Below are positions 14,159 through 26,666 of a DNA stretch of 64,000 nt, piece after piece. The notes under the pieces are model-generated. The model did not search any database. It was given only the letters and a program-made list of their open reading frames with translations, and was not told the origin of the DNA. Position 1 is the first letter of the stretch. Each line of letters begins with the position of its first letter. The DNA comes from Seison nebaliae (Eukaryota; Rotifera; Pararotatoria; Seisonacea; Seisonidae). The position numbers were made by a program, and so were the translations under genes. The DNA lies in contig JALJEE010000986.1 of the NCBI GenBank assembly GCA_023231475.1, forward strand, positions 1-64,000, given 5' to 3'.

Positions 14159-17100
14159 TTAACGAGAACTTGCACAACATTCTTCCCATGGACTGAGATC
14201 GATGTCTTCTAAATTTTCACAGTTTTCATATTCATCGATTGATGTCGTTCGAAATACATCTGGTGGAACTTTCATCATCGTATCGCTAGTTATGCAAATG
14301 ATTTTCTTCAACGAAACTGAATCGATTGTTCGTGTTTGTGATTTGGTGAAGATATTCTCATTTTTATAATAGAATCTGTTAAAATGAATGTCGACATATA
14401 ATTGTGGAAATTGAAATGAATTCAAAACCGATCGCCATCACGTAAAATTCCGAATTGTTTTCGAATGATACAGGAGAAAGTTTCGCCAATTATTCCATTT
14501 GACATGTCATTATTCTCCAACATTCCACCAACCCACAAATCAATATTCTTCACATTTCCATATAAAGATTTCAGTTTTGAAATGATTTCATCATTTTTAA
14601 TAATTTGTTGTAGATCATCGAATGATTCGATAATTGACAATCCGCATTCTTTCCTAATTTTCACATACGTCTCAATAGCATGATCGCGACCTCTCTAACT
14701 GAACGAAAAAAAAAATAAAATAAAAAATTTCATTTCCATCACTTAACTTGAATGTTGAGTGATGCTAAATCTTGTGCTACATTTCTCGTATATTGGAAGA
14801 GATGTTCCGTTAATTCCTGACTCAATACTTTCCCGTACAACTTCTTCTTCATTGGAACATGTAATAAGCCACGTATTAATGGTTCGGGTCCTCCTTCAAA
14901 ATAGAATTTGTCTGGCGCAAAGAAAGCGTCATGTAATTGAATATTTCCGAATTCATATTCATCATAACTCTCATTTAAACGATATACCATTGGATTAATA
15001 TGAGCATGACCGAATCTAAAACATGAAAATCAGAGTTGTTTATTTTGAATTTTAAATTTACTACCGGAATGCAGCTGTCGCAAATTCGTTAAGAATTGTT
15101 GATTGAACTTCCGGATTATATCCGTCAAATTCATTTAAAGCAAATTCTTCTTTTAATAAATTTGGTAACCAGTCACGATAAGTGATTTTCTGCATAACTG
15201 CCCCTATAAATTTCCTAGTTTCCTGATAAACGATTTCGTCGTTCCAATGAGGATTTAATTTTGAAAATTTCTCCACTAAATAATTATGGAATCGAATGAA
15301 TATCGAATGAATTGCGAGAAGATTTAATTGTTCATTCGCCCGTAAATCGCCACAAAGGAAACATCCCATACTATTATCAAAACGAGTTTGACAATCCATT
15401 GGAGACGATTGTTTGTATGGAGGAAGTCCTGATGGGAATTTAGATACTTTTAACACTTTTAATTTAGCTGTTGCTTTCCCATCAACAACTTCTCGTAAAT
15501 CGAAATTATCTCGATCATGTGAAGAATAAACATTTGATGCATCGATATAAGACGTAACATGATTCATCTGTTCCCGATACATCGGTTGTCGCCAAATGAT
15601 GGAATTAACACCGGAAGTACAAATGGAAGACGATCTTAAAAATTCAATACAATCTCCTTCATTCAATCGACTGTCATTGTTAGCAGCGTGAATTGGAAAA
15701 CAAGGTGGTTCATTCGAACATGAATCACGACATTTTATTCCATCACTAAATCGATGTCTGGTCAAAGTGATGACGGTGAATGTGATGTCATGATCAAGAA
15801 ATTGTCCCCATTGAATGAACATTTGTGAATAGAGAGAATGAAAATTATTCATTTCATCCTTGGTAAAAAATAATTTTTGAGATATTTCACGTACATTCGG
15901 TAACGTAAAATTATCGAAATATTTCCGGTCTTTATTCCAACCAACAGGCGAACTAATTCCATTTTCATATCTAGGTGGTAACATTCGTCCCAATGCAGTG
16001 AACGCCGCACCAATCAATCCCTGTTCCACATTATTACAACTACCGTCAATTGTTCGATATTTTTGATGGAAACAAGAATATTCGGAACAATTCACTTCTC
16101 GTATATGTCGCTCACAACCAGATAATCTGGCCAGATATCGAACTTCATCAATTGACAAAACATTTTCACGATAATCGAATTGAGAAGTTAAATTGTTATC
16201 AAAATTTAATCGATGAATATTTCTGTGAATAAATTCCAAAGCATTTTCAAAAATTTCTTGACGTTGCGCCAATTCTTTCTTATCAACGAAACCATAATCT
16301 CGAATGGTGTCCATGATTCTTGTTCGCTTTTTCTCCGTCGACGACGAATGCATATTTTTCAAAATTTTCTTTTCACTTTCATTCGTTATGTCTCTCATCA
16401 ATTTATCTGATAACATTTCTCGTCGATGTTTCATTCGATCTTTCACTGTCACGTGGAAAATCTCTTTATTTTTTCCATTTTCACAAACGTATTCTTTCTT
16501 ATCATTTCGACTGACATTTAAAAGAATAATTGTGTTCTGATTTAAAATGAAAAAATTAGAATGATCTCCTTCAGATGTCCAACTACATTCGTCGATATAT
16601 CGACTATTCAGTTGGACGTTGTCACCTTCCTTCACTTCCAACGAATGATTCCAAATTTGTTCGTTGGAACATCCGTTCGGATCGAATTGATTTAAAGGAA
16701 AAATAATCCCACACTTAATTTCACTATTACTGTTCTGGTTAATTTTCGGAAGAAATTTTACCAATTCTTCACAACTCTCACAAGAAATTGAACATTTTGT
16801 TTGTTTCAATGATCTGTTTTGGATGAGTGGATGAGAATTGGAGAAACTTCAACTAAAAACTAACAACGATATCAATGATGGGAATTTTTGGAAGAATTGA
16901 TTAAAATGAAAATTGTCACAATTTTCGATTTGTTCCAAAACTCTAAAATGATTTTTCAATTAACGAAAGAGAATGTGGGAAAAGAATGAACAAATATCTG
17001 ATTTGTGTTATAATTCGTAAGGATGTTAATTGTAATTGACTTAAATCGCCATTTTTCAAATATCTGCAGGAAGAAGCAAAATGAATGAATTAATGAACAA

Positions 17101-17417
17101 ATGAATGAAAAGAAATAAAGAAATGTAACATCGTATTCAAATTGGGAAAATATCGAACTATTCCGTTTAAGTATTTTTCTAATTCAACATCATTTTCAAC
17201 ATATCTGGATGATTATTAAAATTCATTGTTATGAAAGAAGAAAAAGAAACAAATTGAAAATTTTCCTTTTCTCAATAAAGGGACGAGTAAGAACGGAACG
17301 ATAATCAACTTCATTCTTACAAACTAAATCGAAAGTTCCCGATTGGTGTAAACATTGAGCATGGATAGTTGATTGAATCAAAAGTATGATGGTGATAAAA
17401 TGACGAATGAATATCAT
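14159..17417 (-). CDS. Secreted peroxidasin-like haem peroxidase with LRR and one Ig domain
   Basis: Exons: 17417-17251, 17063-16992, 16942-16865, 16813-15065, 15015-14748, 14694-14429, 14375-14159; 938 residues. A signal peptide (residues 1-20) is followed by a leucine-rich segment (about 56-105), one Ig-like domain (about 139-225, ending EYVCE) and an animal haem peroxidase domain. The peroxidase keeps GQFLDHD (distal His447, haem-linked Asp), the calcium loop TSYIDAS, GDLRANEQ (distal Arg and haem-linked Glu), FGHAHINP (proximal His), LNIQRGRDH and LRDGDRF, so it should be active. Classical peroxidasin has several LRRs, four Ig domains and a C-terminal VWC; here there is one Ig and no VWC. 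Likely roles are extracellular-matrix crosslinking, cuticle or eggshell hardening, or defence. The first two exons are the least certain part of the model. Confidence 0.88.
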
Positions 17418-18033
17418 AATCTGATGGAAAGATCTTGTTATTAGAGAATATAAAAAAGAACATCAGTTGTTGCTGGTTCCTCTAACAACCACAACTCATA
17501 AAATAAATCAATTAATTTTCCTTTATTAAAGTGTTAATGAAGAATGTTCACCTCTTGACACGCGTGAAGGAAAAAGTATCTGAACGTGAGAACGATTAAA
17601 ATAATCACATTCATTATCGTTATGATGATAATAAGAGGAAAGTAATTTTTATTCAAGGATATCAATTTAATAAACAACTCGAACACATTTACCATATCAT
17701 CGAGGACGATAGTAAGAAAACATTCAGATATAACCAATGAATTCGAACATTGAATCATGATTACGTCAACATCAATTATCATCATATGATGGAAATTAAA
17801 ATGAAATTATCATAACTCTATTTCTCCAAGTCATTTACAATTTTTCTTCTTAAATCAATTCTCATTCAAATTTTCCGTTTTATTTCCATAATTTACCCGA
17901 CAACATAAGGGAATATTTTAAAATAGTTTTAAATTTATTCGTATAATAAGATGAAACAGACAATGAAGAAGAAGATAAAGAAGGAGAAGATATTAGAAGG
18001 AGAAATTGATTAATTGCCATCGATTTTTCCTTT
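17418..18033. other. Intergenic region between peroxidase and Disabled
   Basis: Carries the upstream region of the peroxidase gene and the 3' UTR of Disabled, both on the minus strand. An 83-codon hydrophobic open frame at 17534-17785 has no further support. Nothing else is seen. Confidence 0.5.
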
Positions 18034-20044
18034 TCAAACAAATGGATTGATTAAATCGTCAGTAGCTGATACTTGTTGGGGAGTTTGTGGTTTCGCTTCA
18101 GCTTGCATTTCCGCTAACGTCTTTTTCGGTTTATCATTTCGGTTAAATCCGTCGTCGTTTGCGCTGCTCTTCCCTATGATGGAATCGACACTAAAATCAG
18201 CGAACATATCATCAGCAGTTTTCTCTTTCGGTTTATTCTTCTTCTCTACGGGTTTCGTCTGCAAAGTTTGTGGTTGAAGTATATTGACTTGAGGGATTTC
18301 GGGAGCTGGCGTTGGAGTTGGAGTAAAGATACCACCTAAACCGAACGGACTTGGTTGTTGGGGTGTGGGCGAATTGAATGGGATTGATGGCGCTGCAAAC
18401 AAACTCGACATATTATTTGGTGACGTTGGTGTGGGCTGAGTTGGCGGAGTTGGATGTGTTTGCTGTATAGGAGCACCGAACATATCAAACTTAAGATCGG
18501 TTGATGGCGAGTATACCGATTGTACAGGCGGTTTTTGAGTGATCTCCAAATCATCAAACATGGCAGAAATTTCTTGATGAGCTTTGGTGGATGGTGATGG
18601 TAATGGTGCTCCAAATAAATCGTCCATTCCACTAGATTCTCCTTCATCGGTTTTCTAAAATTAATTCGAAAATGAATGTTTTACAATAAATTCATAAATT
18701 GATTAAAATCAGCTTCAGATCGATGAATGGAGGGAATTGGTTCAGAGGAAATAGTTGGAAGAAAGCGGAAGAAAACGGAAAAATTACTTCGGTTGATGGA
18801 ACGGGTTCAGTTTGCTCTTCAGCTATTGCAGTAATGTTCTTGAAAAGAATGAAAGAAATTTGATGTTAGGACAATTTATGAGGAATTGTTAGTTGGGAAA
18901 GAAATAGGAAAATGGCTGGGAAATTTGAGGAAGATGTGAATGGAACGAACTTGATTCAACGTGTTAATTTCACCGATTAAATTACATAGCTGATCGGCTG
19001 TTTTCGGATCATTCGGTTTGACATCTTCAGCAGCAATCGACAAATCTAATCCCTAAATTGGAGGTAAAATGTAAATCTTTCCCCAACAAACAAGAAGAAC
19101 TTGAGCGTCCAAAGTATCTCGTCGTATTCGATCGGCTTGTTTCTTTCTCATTTCTAATGTGATTTGGAATAAATCTTTCAATGCCATAACTGTTAGTTCG
19201 GCCTATCAATTCGTTAATAAAATGTGAATATTCAATTAATTCTAATAGAAAAGTAACAGCTTTCTCTGTTTTAATTCCAATAAATTGTTCTCGTCCACTC
19301 TCGTTCAAGAAGAGATATCCGAATGCACGAGCATCATTCACATCTCGAGAGATGTACGATATCTTCGATACCGGATGTTCATGTAAGAGGACCTATGGAA
19401 TCGAACGGAAAATAATTCCATTGATGGAAAATGTATCAAACTGCTCCTTGTTCGTCGTAAATTCGTACTCCTTCCAAATTGACTTTCACTAAAATTTTCG
19501 GTTTATGGTTTCCATAGTGTTGGACGAGCGCCTTCATTTTCACCATTGCTCGACGACATTCTTCGGCGCTATTATTCGAATCCGTATTTTCGATACCTTT
19601 AATAAAAATAATTATTATTTGGAAATTTTATGGAATTAAAACCGATAAATTTTCCCTTGAATGAGATACCATCCCCATCGTAACGTGAAGGATCCAGATT
19701 GTCTTGAAGAGAAAGAATAATGAAAAGAGAAGAAGAAGGAAATTGAAAGAACTTTCCGTTGTTGGAGTATCAGATGACATTTTGGAGAAGGTTCTACTTT
19801 TAAAATCTTTGAAAAATCTGCTACCGCTACTGGAATTCTGGTTAGATGTATTATCATCATTATTATTATCATCACCATCATTCTCTTTATTATTCTCTTT
19901 AACTACACTCTTAGTGGGTAGAGGTTCCTCACTTAACTTCTTCTCTAGTATGGGCGGAATGGCTTCGTCGTTAGCCGAATTACTACCTTCCACACTCGTC
20001 ACTGGATTGGATGTTGACCGATCAAAATAATTAGATAATTTCAT
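18034..20044 (-). CDS. Dab: Disabled (DAB) endocytic adaptor with PTB domain
   Basis: Cytosolic clathrin adaptor that binds NPxY tails of lipoprotein-type receptors. Exons: 20044-19753, 19702-19643, 19596-19442, 19392-19258, 19202-19101, 19052-18951, 18838-18788, 18654-18034; 505 residues. Residues 1-97 are polar and Asn-rich. The PTB/PID domain spans about 98-245: RYDGDGISFKGKFIGIE, then ILVKVNLEGVRIYDE, KISYISRDVNDARAFGYLF and FIGIKTEKAAELTVMALKDLF, a close match to Dab1/Dab2. The rest is Pro/Thr/Gln-rich with MDDLFGAP- and DMFGAP-like clathrin/AP-2 binding motifs, and it ends DLINPFV, an NPF motif for EH-domain proteins. Introns are 46-133 bp. The start is the first ATG before an acidic leader, so an upstream exon is possible. 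Confidence 0.92.
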
Positions 20045-21799
20045 ATCGATATAATTCGATAAATATTCTGCTTATTGTAAAAGTTGATGGAGAAGGATGA
20101 AGGAGAAAGTCTGCTCCACGGACTAAGCGAGAGAAATATTGATCAATTAAAGGAATGAAATTCAATTTATTATTTGTAAATAACAAATGAACTTGATAGA
20201 TGGATGAATAGATGGTAATAATACAAATGTTAATGATGTTTTGATAGGAGAAAAATTTCAGTGATGGGACAAAGTCGAATTCTACTTGAATCTTCTCACA
20301 ATTTTCGTATTCCTTTCTCAACTCTGTGTCCTCGCCAAGTGAGAGAACGTCGACGAAAGAAGCGGGAACATTCTTTATTGGGGAAGATTGAGAGAGAAGG
20401 AAAAATTAAAACTTCCAGTATCATATTATTTTGGAGAAGATGATGAAACACAAAAAAGAAACAAAAAGATGAAAACAACTTCAAATGTATATACGAAATG
20501 CTTACGATTATCATTATTATCCAACTCCCCTCCACTACAACAATACACAACGGAATAATCATAAAGATGATGAGAATAAAAAGAATGATGATAATAATAA
20601 TGATGATGATGATGATGATGGTAATGATGATAGTAAATAAAATATTAAAATTTTAAAAAAAAAAAATGTCAGGAATATAAAGAAAATTACTTTTCATAAA
20701 AACTATAAAGTTACCATTCCGAACAACGACAACAACAACAGGAAACTACGACTACAGACCAGCAGTTTCACAAACTTTATTCTTGAACGAAGGCAAAATG
20801 AAGAACATTAGTTAGTTATTCAATTTTCTCTCGAGCATGAGATCGGAGAGAATTTGAATAATCAATCTCCTAAGAGATTTAATTACTTTTTCTGATGACT
20901 GAAAGTTTGATTAGAATTACATCCAATTTTTCTTCATCAATTTCACCATCACTAATGATTGAATAAGAATCGAACGGTGATGAGAAAAGAGAATTATTAA
21001 AACGAAAAGAAGAAAAATGACCTCCAATCTTCAAATCTTATTACGAAAGATACTTATTTACAATCGTAAAAGAAGAAGATGAACAAAGTTTACCAAATAT
21101 TAATGTCAACATTTCGTTTCGACTTAGCGAGACTATCTTCCTCCATTCGATTGGATGTATACTTGATTCTCAATTCAATTTTACTCCCTCCTATCCAAAC
21201 ACAAAGGAAATTTAATTATTAAACTTGTCTATTTTATTTCCTTTTTCACCATTCTAACACGATGATTTATTTATCACAAATTAGTCAGACAATTCTCCAT
21301 TAGTTGCTCAACGCAAAATTAATTACTAGATATAGAAAGGAATTGTTGGGAATATTAAGGTATTTCAATTAGTAATATTATTAATTATTAGTTAAAGTTG
21401 ACAATAATTTTATTTGTTTCAATTTGAAACTTTTTTATAATTTTGTTTGAGAAAAAAAAATTAGAGAAACTTCTTCCGAATTTAATTATTTCAAAATGGT
21501 TTGTCTGATGATGTTTAAGATGGATGTGATAAATTTAGAGATTAGAAAGGAATTTTACTTCCGGTTCAAATAATATTGGAATAGAAAAGTTCGGATGAAG
21601 ATCCGTTGCGAAGAAAACCATTTATTGAGTAGATAAGAAGATTTGAAAAATATTTCAGTCGAAATCAGGAACATATTTTTCTGTTCTTTCATTGATCATC
21701 GACATCATTTTGATGAGAATAAATTTGTTTAAATTATGACGATGTGAAATTCGATGATAATTTTGACTTGTCTACCAAAAATTATCATCAAAATTAACC
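20045..21799. other. Intergenic region with a GAT microsatellite
   Basis: Upstream region of Disabled and downstream region of the short-exon gene ending at 21800. It has a GAT/AAT-rich microsatellite near 20590-20630 and AC-rich patches near 20725-20745. Short open frames on both strands are low complexity. No gene is supported. Confidence 0.45.
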
Positions 21800-22241
21800 T
21801 CATCCGCCTGACGTTGCACATGGTGGAGCGGACGATCCGTTACCTGAAATGAAAATTAAAAATTTCTCAATTTCCATCCATTACGACCAGAAAACTTACC
21901 GTGAAATATTCCACCACGAGGTCGTCGTCTTGCTCTTGTTCCGGTTGATTGAGAATCAGATTGATATGTTGATCCACTTCCATCACCAGTTACATATGGC
22001 TAATAATAGAATTAAGAAAAGAATGTTAATGAGAATTTAGAAGATAATGAAAATGAAATGGAACGTCATATAATGTCATAAAGAAGAAGCAAATGAAATT
22101 ATAAAAAGACATTAAAAAATCTTTTGCTTGATGATAATATGATTTATTATCGGTTACTTCACCTAATTGAAATAAATTGAAAGATATTTTACATTAATCA
22201 AATGAAACCGCTTGATGATATGTAGACCATGATGGAACAAT
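21800..22241 (-). CDS. 3' exons of an unidentified gene with a micro-exon
   Basis: Three exons join in frame on the minus strand: 22241-22209 (33 bp, preceded by TTTCTCAG), 21999-21900 (preceded by TTATTAG, followed by GTAAGT) and 21843-21800 (preceded by TTTCATTTCAG), ending at TGA. They encode at least 58 residues: a Ser/Tyr/Thr-rich stretch, a basic patch (TRARRRPRGG) and a Gly/Ser/Pro end. Three consecutive phase-compatible exons with proper splice sites make a real gene likely. The 5' part is unresolved. Weak candidate exons lie near 22500-22600, and the gene would then sit head to head with misato. I do not recognise the protein. Confidence 0.5.
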
Positions 22242-22790
22242 CTGAGAAATAAATGGAAATAAATAGTTGAATATAATTTAAAATAGAAGAAGAATAAATT
22301 AGAAAAAAAATCAAAAAAGAAAAATTTGGATTTTATTTATGAAAGGTAGAATGATTTATTCAAATATTTTTAAGGAAAATTTTATCTTTTAAATATGAAT
22401 CATCTTTTCTTGGAATCTTCAAACAAATCATTTATTCATCAATTTAATTCCATCTCATCAATTTAATGAAAGAAAAATAAAAGAAAAAAATTCGAATTTG
22501 AGATGGAATTAATTTGGAGAAACTTCTTCTCTCCATTCACTTCGATTAGAATTGGAAGCTCTACAATCATTTTTCAAATTGAAAATGATTCTAGAATTCG
22601 AGAAAAAACTTCAATATAACTTTTCTTTCAATATTTCACAAGAAATCTCCTTCTAAAAAAGATTTAAAAACAGAAAAAGATATTTTTTGATAATATTATG
22701 AAAGAAAAGACATTTTGAAGAATTATTAAAAAATTGAAAAAAAAAAAACTTTTTCTTTTAAAAACTATCTTTCCTCCTATCTATTAGAAA

Positions 22791-24593
22791 ATGCATGAAC
22801 TTATTACTTTATCTTTTGGTAATGAAGCGAATCATATTGCGGCAGCCACATTAGAATATGAACAACCGAGAAATATTTATGGTACTGATTATAAATTGGA
22901 GAAATGTACAGAGGAGTTACGTGGACGACAATTGCAGGGATTAGAAACGAATCCCAATCAATTATTTCGAGAAATCGATAATTCCCAATCACAATGTCGT
23001 GAATATACGCCTCGTGCATTATTCGTGGAATGGGCACCGTCTGCGCATTCCACTCAAGAATTTATTGATCGAAGTCGATTTCGTCAATTTGTCAATCAAC
23101 CATTGAATGGAATGATGAAGCGATTGGTAGTAGAGAAATCGGAATGTGAAAATGAAAATTCGAAATTTATCGATCCATATCGATATGAAGGAAGAATGGA
23201 GGATGGAGATGGAGATAATTCTTGTAATGATAATTCATCAGATGAAGAAGAAAAGATTTCGATAGAAAATGAATTGGATGAACATTGGAAACGATCGTCT
23301 TATGGTCGAATGAAGAATGAAAATATTTTGACATTATCACAAAATGATTTTGATGCAGATATTTCTCCTCTTTTATGGAATCGTTATAATGATGACATAA
23401 TTGATCGAATTCGACACTTAACTGAAAATTGTGACAATTTCGAAGGTTTCCTTTCCTATTCCTCTATTTTCTTCGACGATTATGGAATCCATTCGAGTAT
23501 TGTTGATCGTTTGATTAATGAGTACATTGCTGATGAATTTCCAAATAAACCATTAACGATGTTCGATGTGAATTGTCGTAATAATGACCTGAATGATGGT
23601 TGGTATCGATGGCGAAGTGTGAAGAATGTCAATTCTTTCATTTTTGATAGAGAGACGAAATGTTCAGTTTTCCATCCCATCTCCATACCATCAATTATTC
23701 TTCCCAAACATATTTCACAAGTGTTTCTAATTGGAGCATGTATCTCCAATACCATCCTCCCATTAATCAAAACGGATAATCGTTTATCGTTATTAGAATA
23801 TTGCAATTCTACCAATCTGTTAGGACAACAATCGTTGACGTCACTTCATGGGAATTTGACGAAATTATTAACTGAATTAAACATTTCTTCAACTTCTCCA
23901 ATTGTCGACCATTTTCAAAAATATGAGAAAAATACAAATTCAATTTTTCCTCTTCATTATTTGACATCATTCTCTCGAATTCCAGGAGAATTGAGAAATA
24001 TTTCTAATTATCATTTCTTACCTCCAACATCGTCTACTCAATTCATGGGAATTTCATCCTCCGGGAACTATTTTCGAAATTCTGATACTAAATTGAATGA
24101 AGAGTTATATAAATGTTATCGACCACAATCTATCAAATTCATCGACACAATTTCACAGCGGAAAATATCGGAACAATTCTTCTTGAAGAAATCAGACGAA
24201 ATTGATCACGACATTTCCCATTTGATGAAAATGACGAAATTCTCTTTATTAACAATCAATTCCACAAACACTCGATCTCATCACATAACGAAGTATAATG
24301 AGAATCAATTAGATTCCGTCCTTCCTCTACTCATCAATCGACATCCATTCGAGACATTCTCATCTAACACCGAAAATACAGAAGCTCATCCATTTCATGA
24401 ACGATTTATCGCTGCTCTTCTCTCACAGAGTAAATCGAAACGTATCAACTATAAAATGTTGGAATATTTCGGACGAATTAATGAGAAAGTTCAGAAAAAT
24501 ATCGACCGAAACGAACGACAAGACATCATCGATAATCTCTCCTCTAAAGTAGATTTAATAGATATGTTCGAACATGAGGATGATTCTGATTAA
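22791..24593 (+). CDS. MSTO1: Misato/DML1 homologue (mitochondrial morphology)
   Basis: A single exon encodes 600 residues starting ELITLSFGNEANHIAA, the tubulin-like opening of the Misato family, where the usual sequence resembles EVLTLQLGHFAGFVGA. YTPRALFVEW matches the conserved YTPRLILMDL block, and DNFEGFLSYSSIFFDDYGIH matches the family's ECDYLQGFQ...D-G-F segment. Misato proteins are FtsZ/tubulin-related, act at the mitochondrial outer membrane or in the cytosol, and affect mitochondrial fusion and distribution and the spindle. Length is close to the human protein (about 570). The middle (residues 110-190) is an acidic low-complexity insertion. The ATG at 22791 follows an AT-rich leader. 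No introns are needed. Confidence 0.85.
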   Translation: MHELITLSFGNEANHIAAATLEYEQPRNIYGTDYKLEKCTEELRGRQLQGLETNPNQLFREIDNSQSQCREYTPRALFVEWAPSAHSTQEFIDRSRFRQFVNQPLNGMMKRLVVEKSECENENSKFIDPYRYEGRMEDGDGDNSCNDNSSDEEEKISIENELDEHWKRSSYGRMKNENILTLSQNDFDADISPLLWNRYNDDIIDRIRHLTENCDNFEGFLSYSSIFFDDYGIHSSIVDRLINEYIADEFPNKPLTMFDVNCRNNDLNDGWYRWRSVKNVNSFIFDRETKCSVFHPISIPSIILPKHISQVFLIGACISNTILPLIKTDNRLSLLEYCNSTNLLGQQSLTSLHGNLTKLLTELNISSTSPIVDHFQKYEKNTNSIFPLHYLTSFSRIPGELRNISNYHFLPPTSSTQFMGISSSGNYFRNSDTKLNEELYKCYRPQSIKFIDTISQRKISEQFFLKKSDEIDHDISHLMKMTKFSLLTINSTNTRSHHITKYNENQLDSVLPLLINRHPFETFSSNTENTEAHPFHERFIAALLSQSKSKRINYKMLEYFGRINEKVQKNIDRNERQDIIDNLSSKVDLIDMFEHEDDSD

Positions 24594-24852
24594 ATTTAAT
24601 CTTCTTTCTTCTCAATGTCGTTTTGTTTTCATAATTCATTTCAACTTCTATTTGTTAAAACACTCGAAAGTTTTTTTCGAAAAAAAAATAGAATTTATAT
24701 TTTTTAAAATTTAATACAATTCCTTCTAATTTTCTTCTTTCCCATATAATATATATATATGTGATAATGACGACTTATTAATCATAAAATTGTTTAAGAG
24801 TGAACGAATGTGAGAGAAAATAAGAAAATTATAAAAAAAAAATATTTTTCCG

Positions 24853-26415
24853 TTATAAACGACATTTCCGTTCGATAATTAAATCGCCATTCTCTTCATA
24901 ATCTGATTTGGTTATCCAGCATTGTTGGAATGTGCCCTAAAAAGAAGAAATGAAGAAAAGATGAAGTAAAAAAAGAAACCATAGAAGATAAAATTGATCC
25001 GCCAGTGAAATTTGCATATCGTCTTTCAGTTGTGGTATTTGACGCTTGTATTTTTATTTTACTATTCTACAAAAAGGGAAAGAAGATGAAAGATTAAGAT
25101 GAATGAAGGAAATGAAGAACATTTGTTTGTAGATCTTTTGTAAGACGATCGACGAATCCGAATGTCAATGATAATCCACCAGTAACGACGATATTATTCA
25201 ATAATGTTTGTCGGACATCTGGTTCGTTTTGATCAATGCAATTCTTTATGAGATTGGATAAAGCTAAACAAGAATCTTGTTTATTTCCTAATCTTGATGG
25301 ATCGAATAACGGTTCAATACAACGGAAACGTTCCTCACCAAAATCGGTATTATAACCGTTTGGAAATTCGAATGGAACTCGTGGTAGATGTGTGATAATT
25401 TCTTCTTCTAACGGTACGTCAGATACTTGAATAACATGTGACATGAAATCTTTATAGAAATCGTTGAGAAATAAATCCGCTTGTGATTTACTCACATCAT
25501 AATTCTCACGTTGTTTCCATCTCGCTGCATTATTCATCGAAACACATTCCTTCACTCGAATACGTTGACGAACGATCGGATTAATTTTACGTTGTTGTAA
25601 CATCTTTTGACATTCTTGAATGACATAATCACCACCAATAGGTGAAGAACAAATACCTGGAAAATTTCCATCAAATTCATCAACGTCAAAGGAAAAAACG
25701 GAAACTTTTCTTCATCAAATATCCTTCGACTATTGGAGAGATTGTGGTATGTGTCTGACCGCAATCCACAATAATAGCTGTCGTCTTCCCATGAGCGAAT
25801 GTGCACATTTGAGAGGATTGTGCAAACCATACTGCAGGTATTTTTAATCGTTCATAAGCCATTGCACAAAATTTCTTTCGGTCTTTATTTGAAAATTTCT
25901 AAAAAAAATTTTGAAAATAATTCAAAATTCTTTTATAACATGATTTGAATGATAACTGGTGGTTCGACGAGGAATAACGGCGACTCTTCTAACATGTGAC
26001 CACAACCTAATTTGAAGGAAATCGAATATCTCATCGCATCTTCCAATCCATCCCAATCCGTTACTGAAATTATTAGAAGATTTATATTAATATTTAAAAT
26101 ATGGGGAAACTTTCTCCTTTTTCAATATATTTGCCAATTTCATATTTTTTCGGATGGACAGCTCGAGTAATATTTGTACCAAAATCTCTCTTGATCTTTT
26201 CATTCTCATCCATAAGAGGATAATAACCGTATTCAGTTGGTAAATCAACTTTCGGTAAGTCGTCACCCGAATATCCACAACGGAGCGACGTCTGGTTAAT
26301 ACTCACAACAATCGCTCCCACATCCTCTGAATGAAGTGGATAAATAAATTTGAGGAAATAAGAAAAAATTTGAAAAACCGCCTCCCGCTAATAACGAATT
26401 GAACTTTTGAGACAT
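24853..26415 (-). CDS. ACTL6A: Actin-like protein 6 (BAF53/Arp4)
   Basis: Nuclear actin-related subunit of SWI/SNF (BAF) and TIP60/INO80-type chromatin complexes. Exons: 26415-26379, 26326-26111, 26063-25957, 25898-25706, 25656-25121, 25066-24980, 24936-24853; 419 residues against about 429 in mammals. The N-terminus (LLAGGEDVGAIVVSI, then RCGYSGDDLPKVDLPT) aligns with GGDEVGALVFDI and AGYAGEDCPKVDFPT. Later blocks are AIIVDCGQTHTTISPI, PFEFPNGYNTDFG, IVVTGGLSLTFGFVDRL and GGSILSSMGTFQQCWI, and the protein ends IERKCRL, like the family's ERKCP. Most introns are about 46-56 bp. The gene is complete, including a 37-bp first coding exon. Confidence 0.93.
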
Positions 26416-26666
26416 GAACCAAAAGATAATGGAATTTTATTCTTATTAAGCTTAGAATAACAAAAAAAGAATTATTGAAAATTTATTTGGAATTACACGA
26501 CAATTATGACGAGAAGATTACTCTCAATAAATTAAAATGGAAAGAAAAGGAAAAAAGGAATTTATATAATTTCTGTTTCAATTAATATTATTTAGTTGCC
26601 CAACTCAAACATTAGAAAAATTTGATTGTTGAAACTAATTTCTCATTTACTATACTAGGAGACATT

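Noticed and set aside
17159-17204. Possible extra peroxidase exon (46 bp, CCAG acceptor, GTTCGA donor)
   Set aside because: Its outgoing phase does not match the next LRR exon, whereas joining 17251 directly to 17063 keeps the frame.
17534-17785. 83-codon hydrophobic frame on the minus strand
   Set aside because: AT-driven Ile/Val/Leu composition, no homology, no splice or promoter support.
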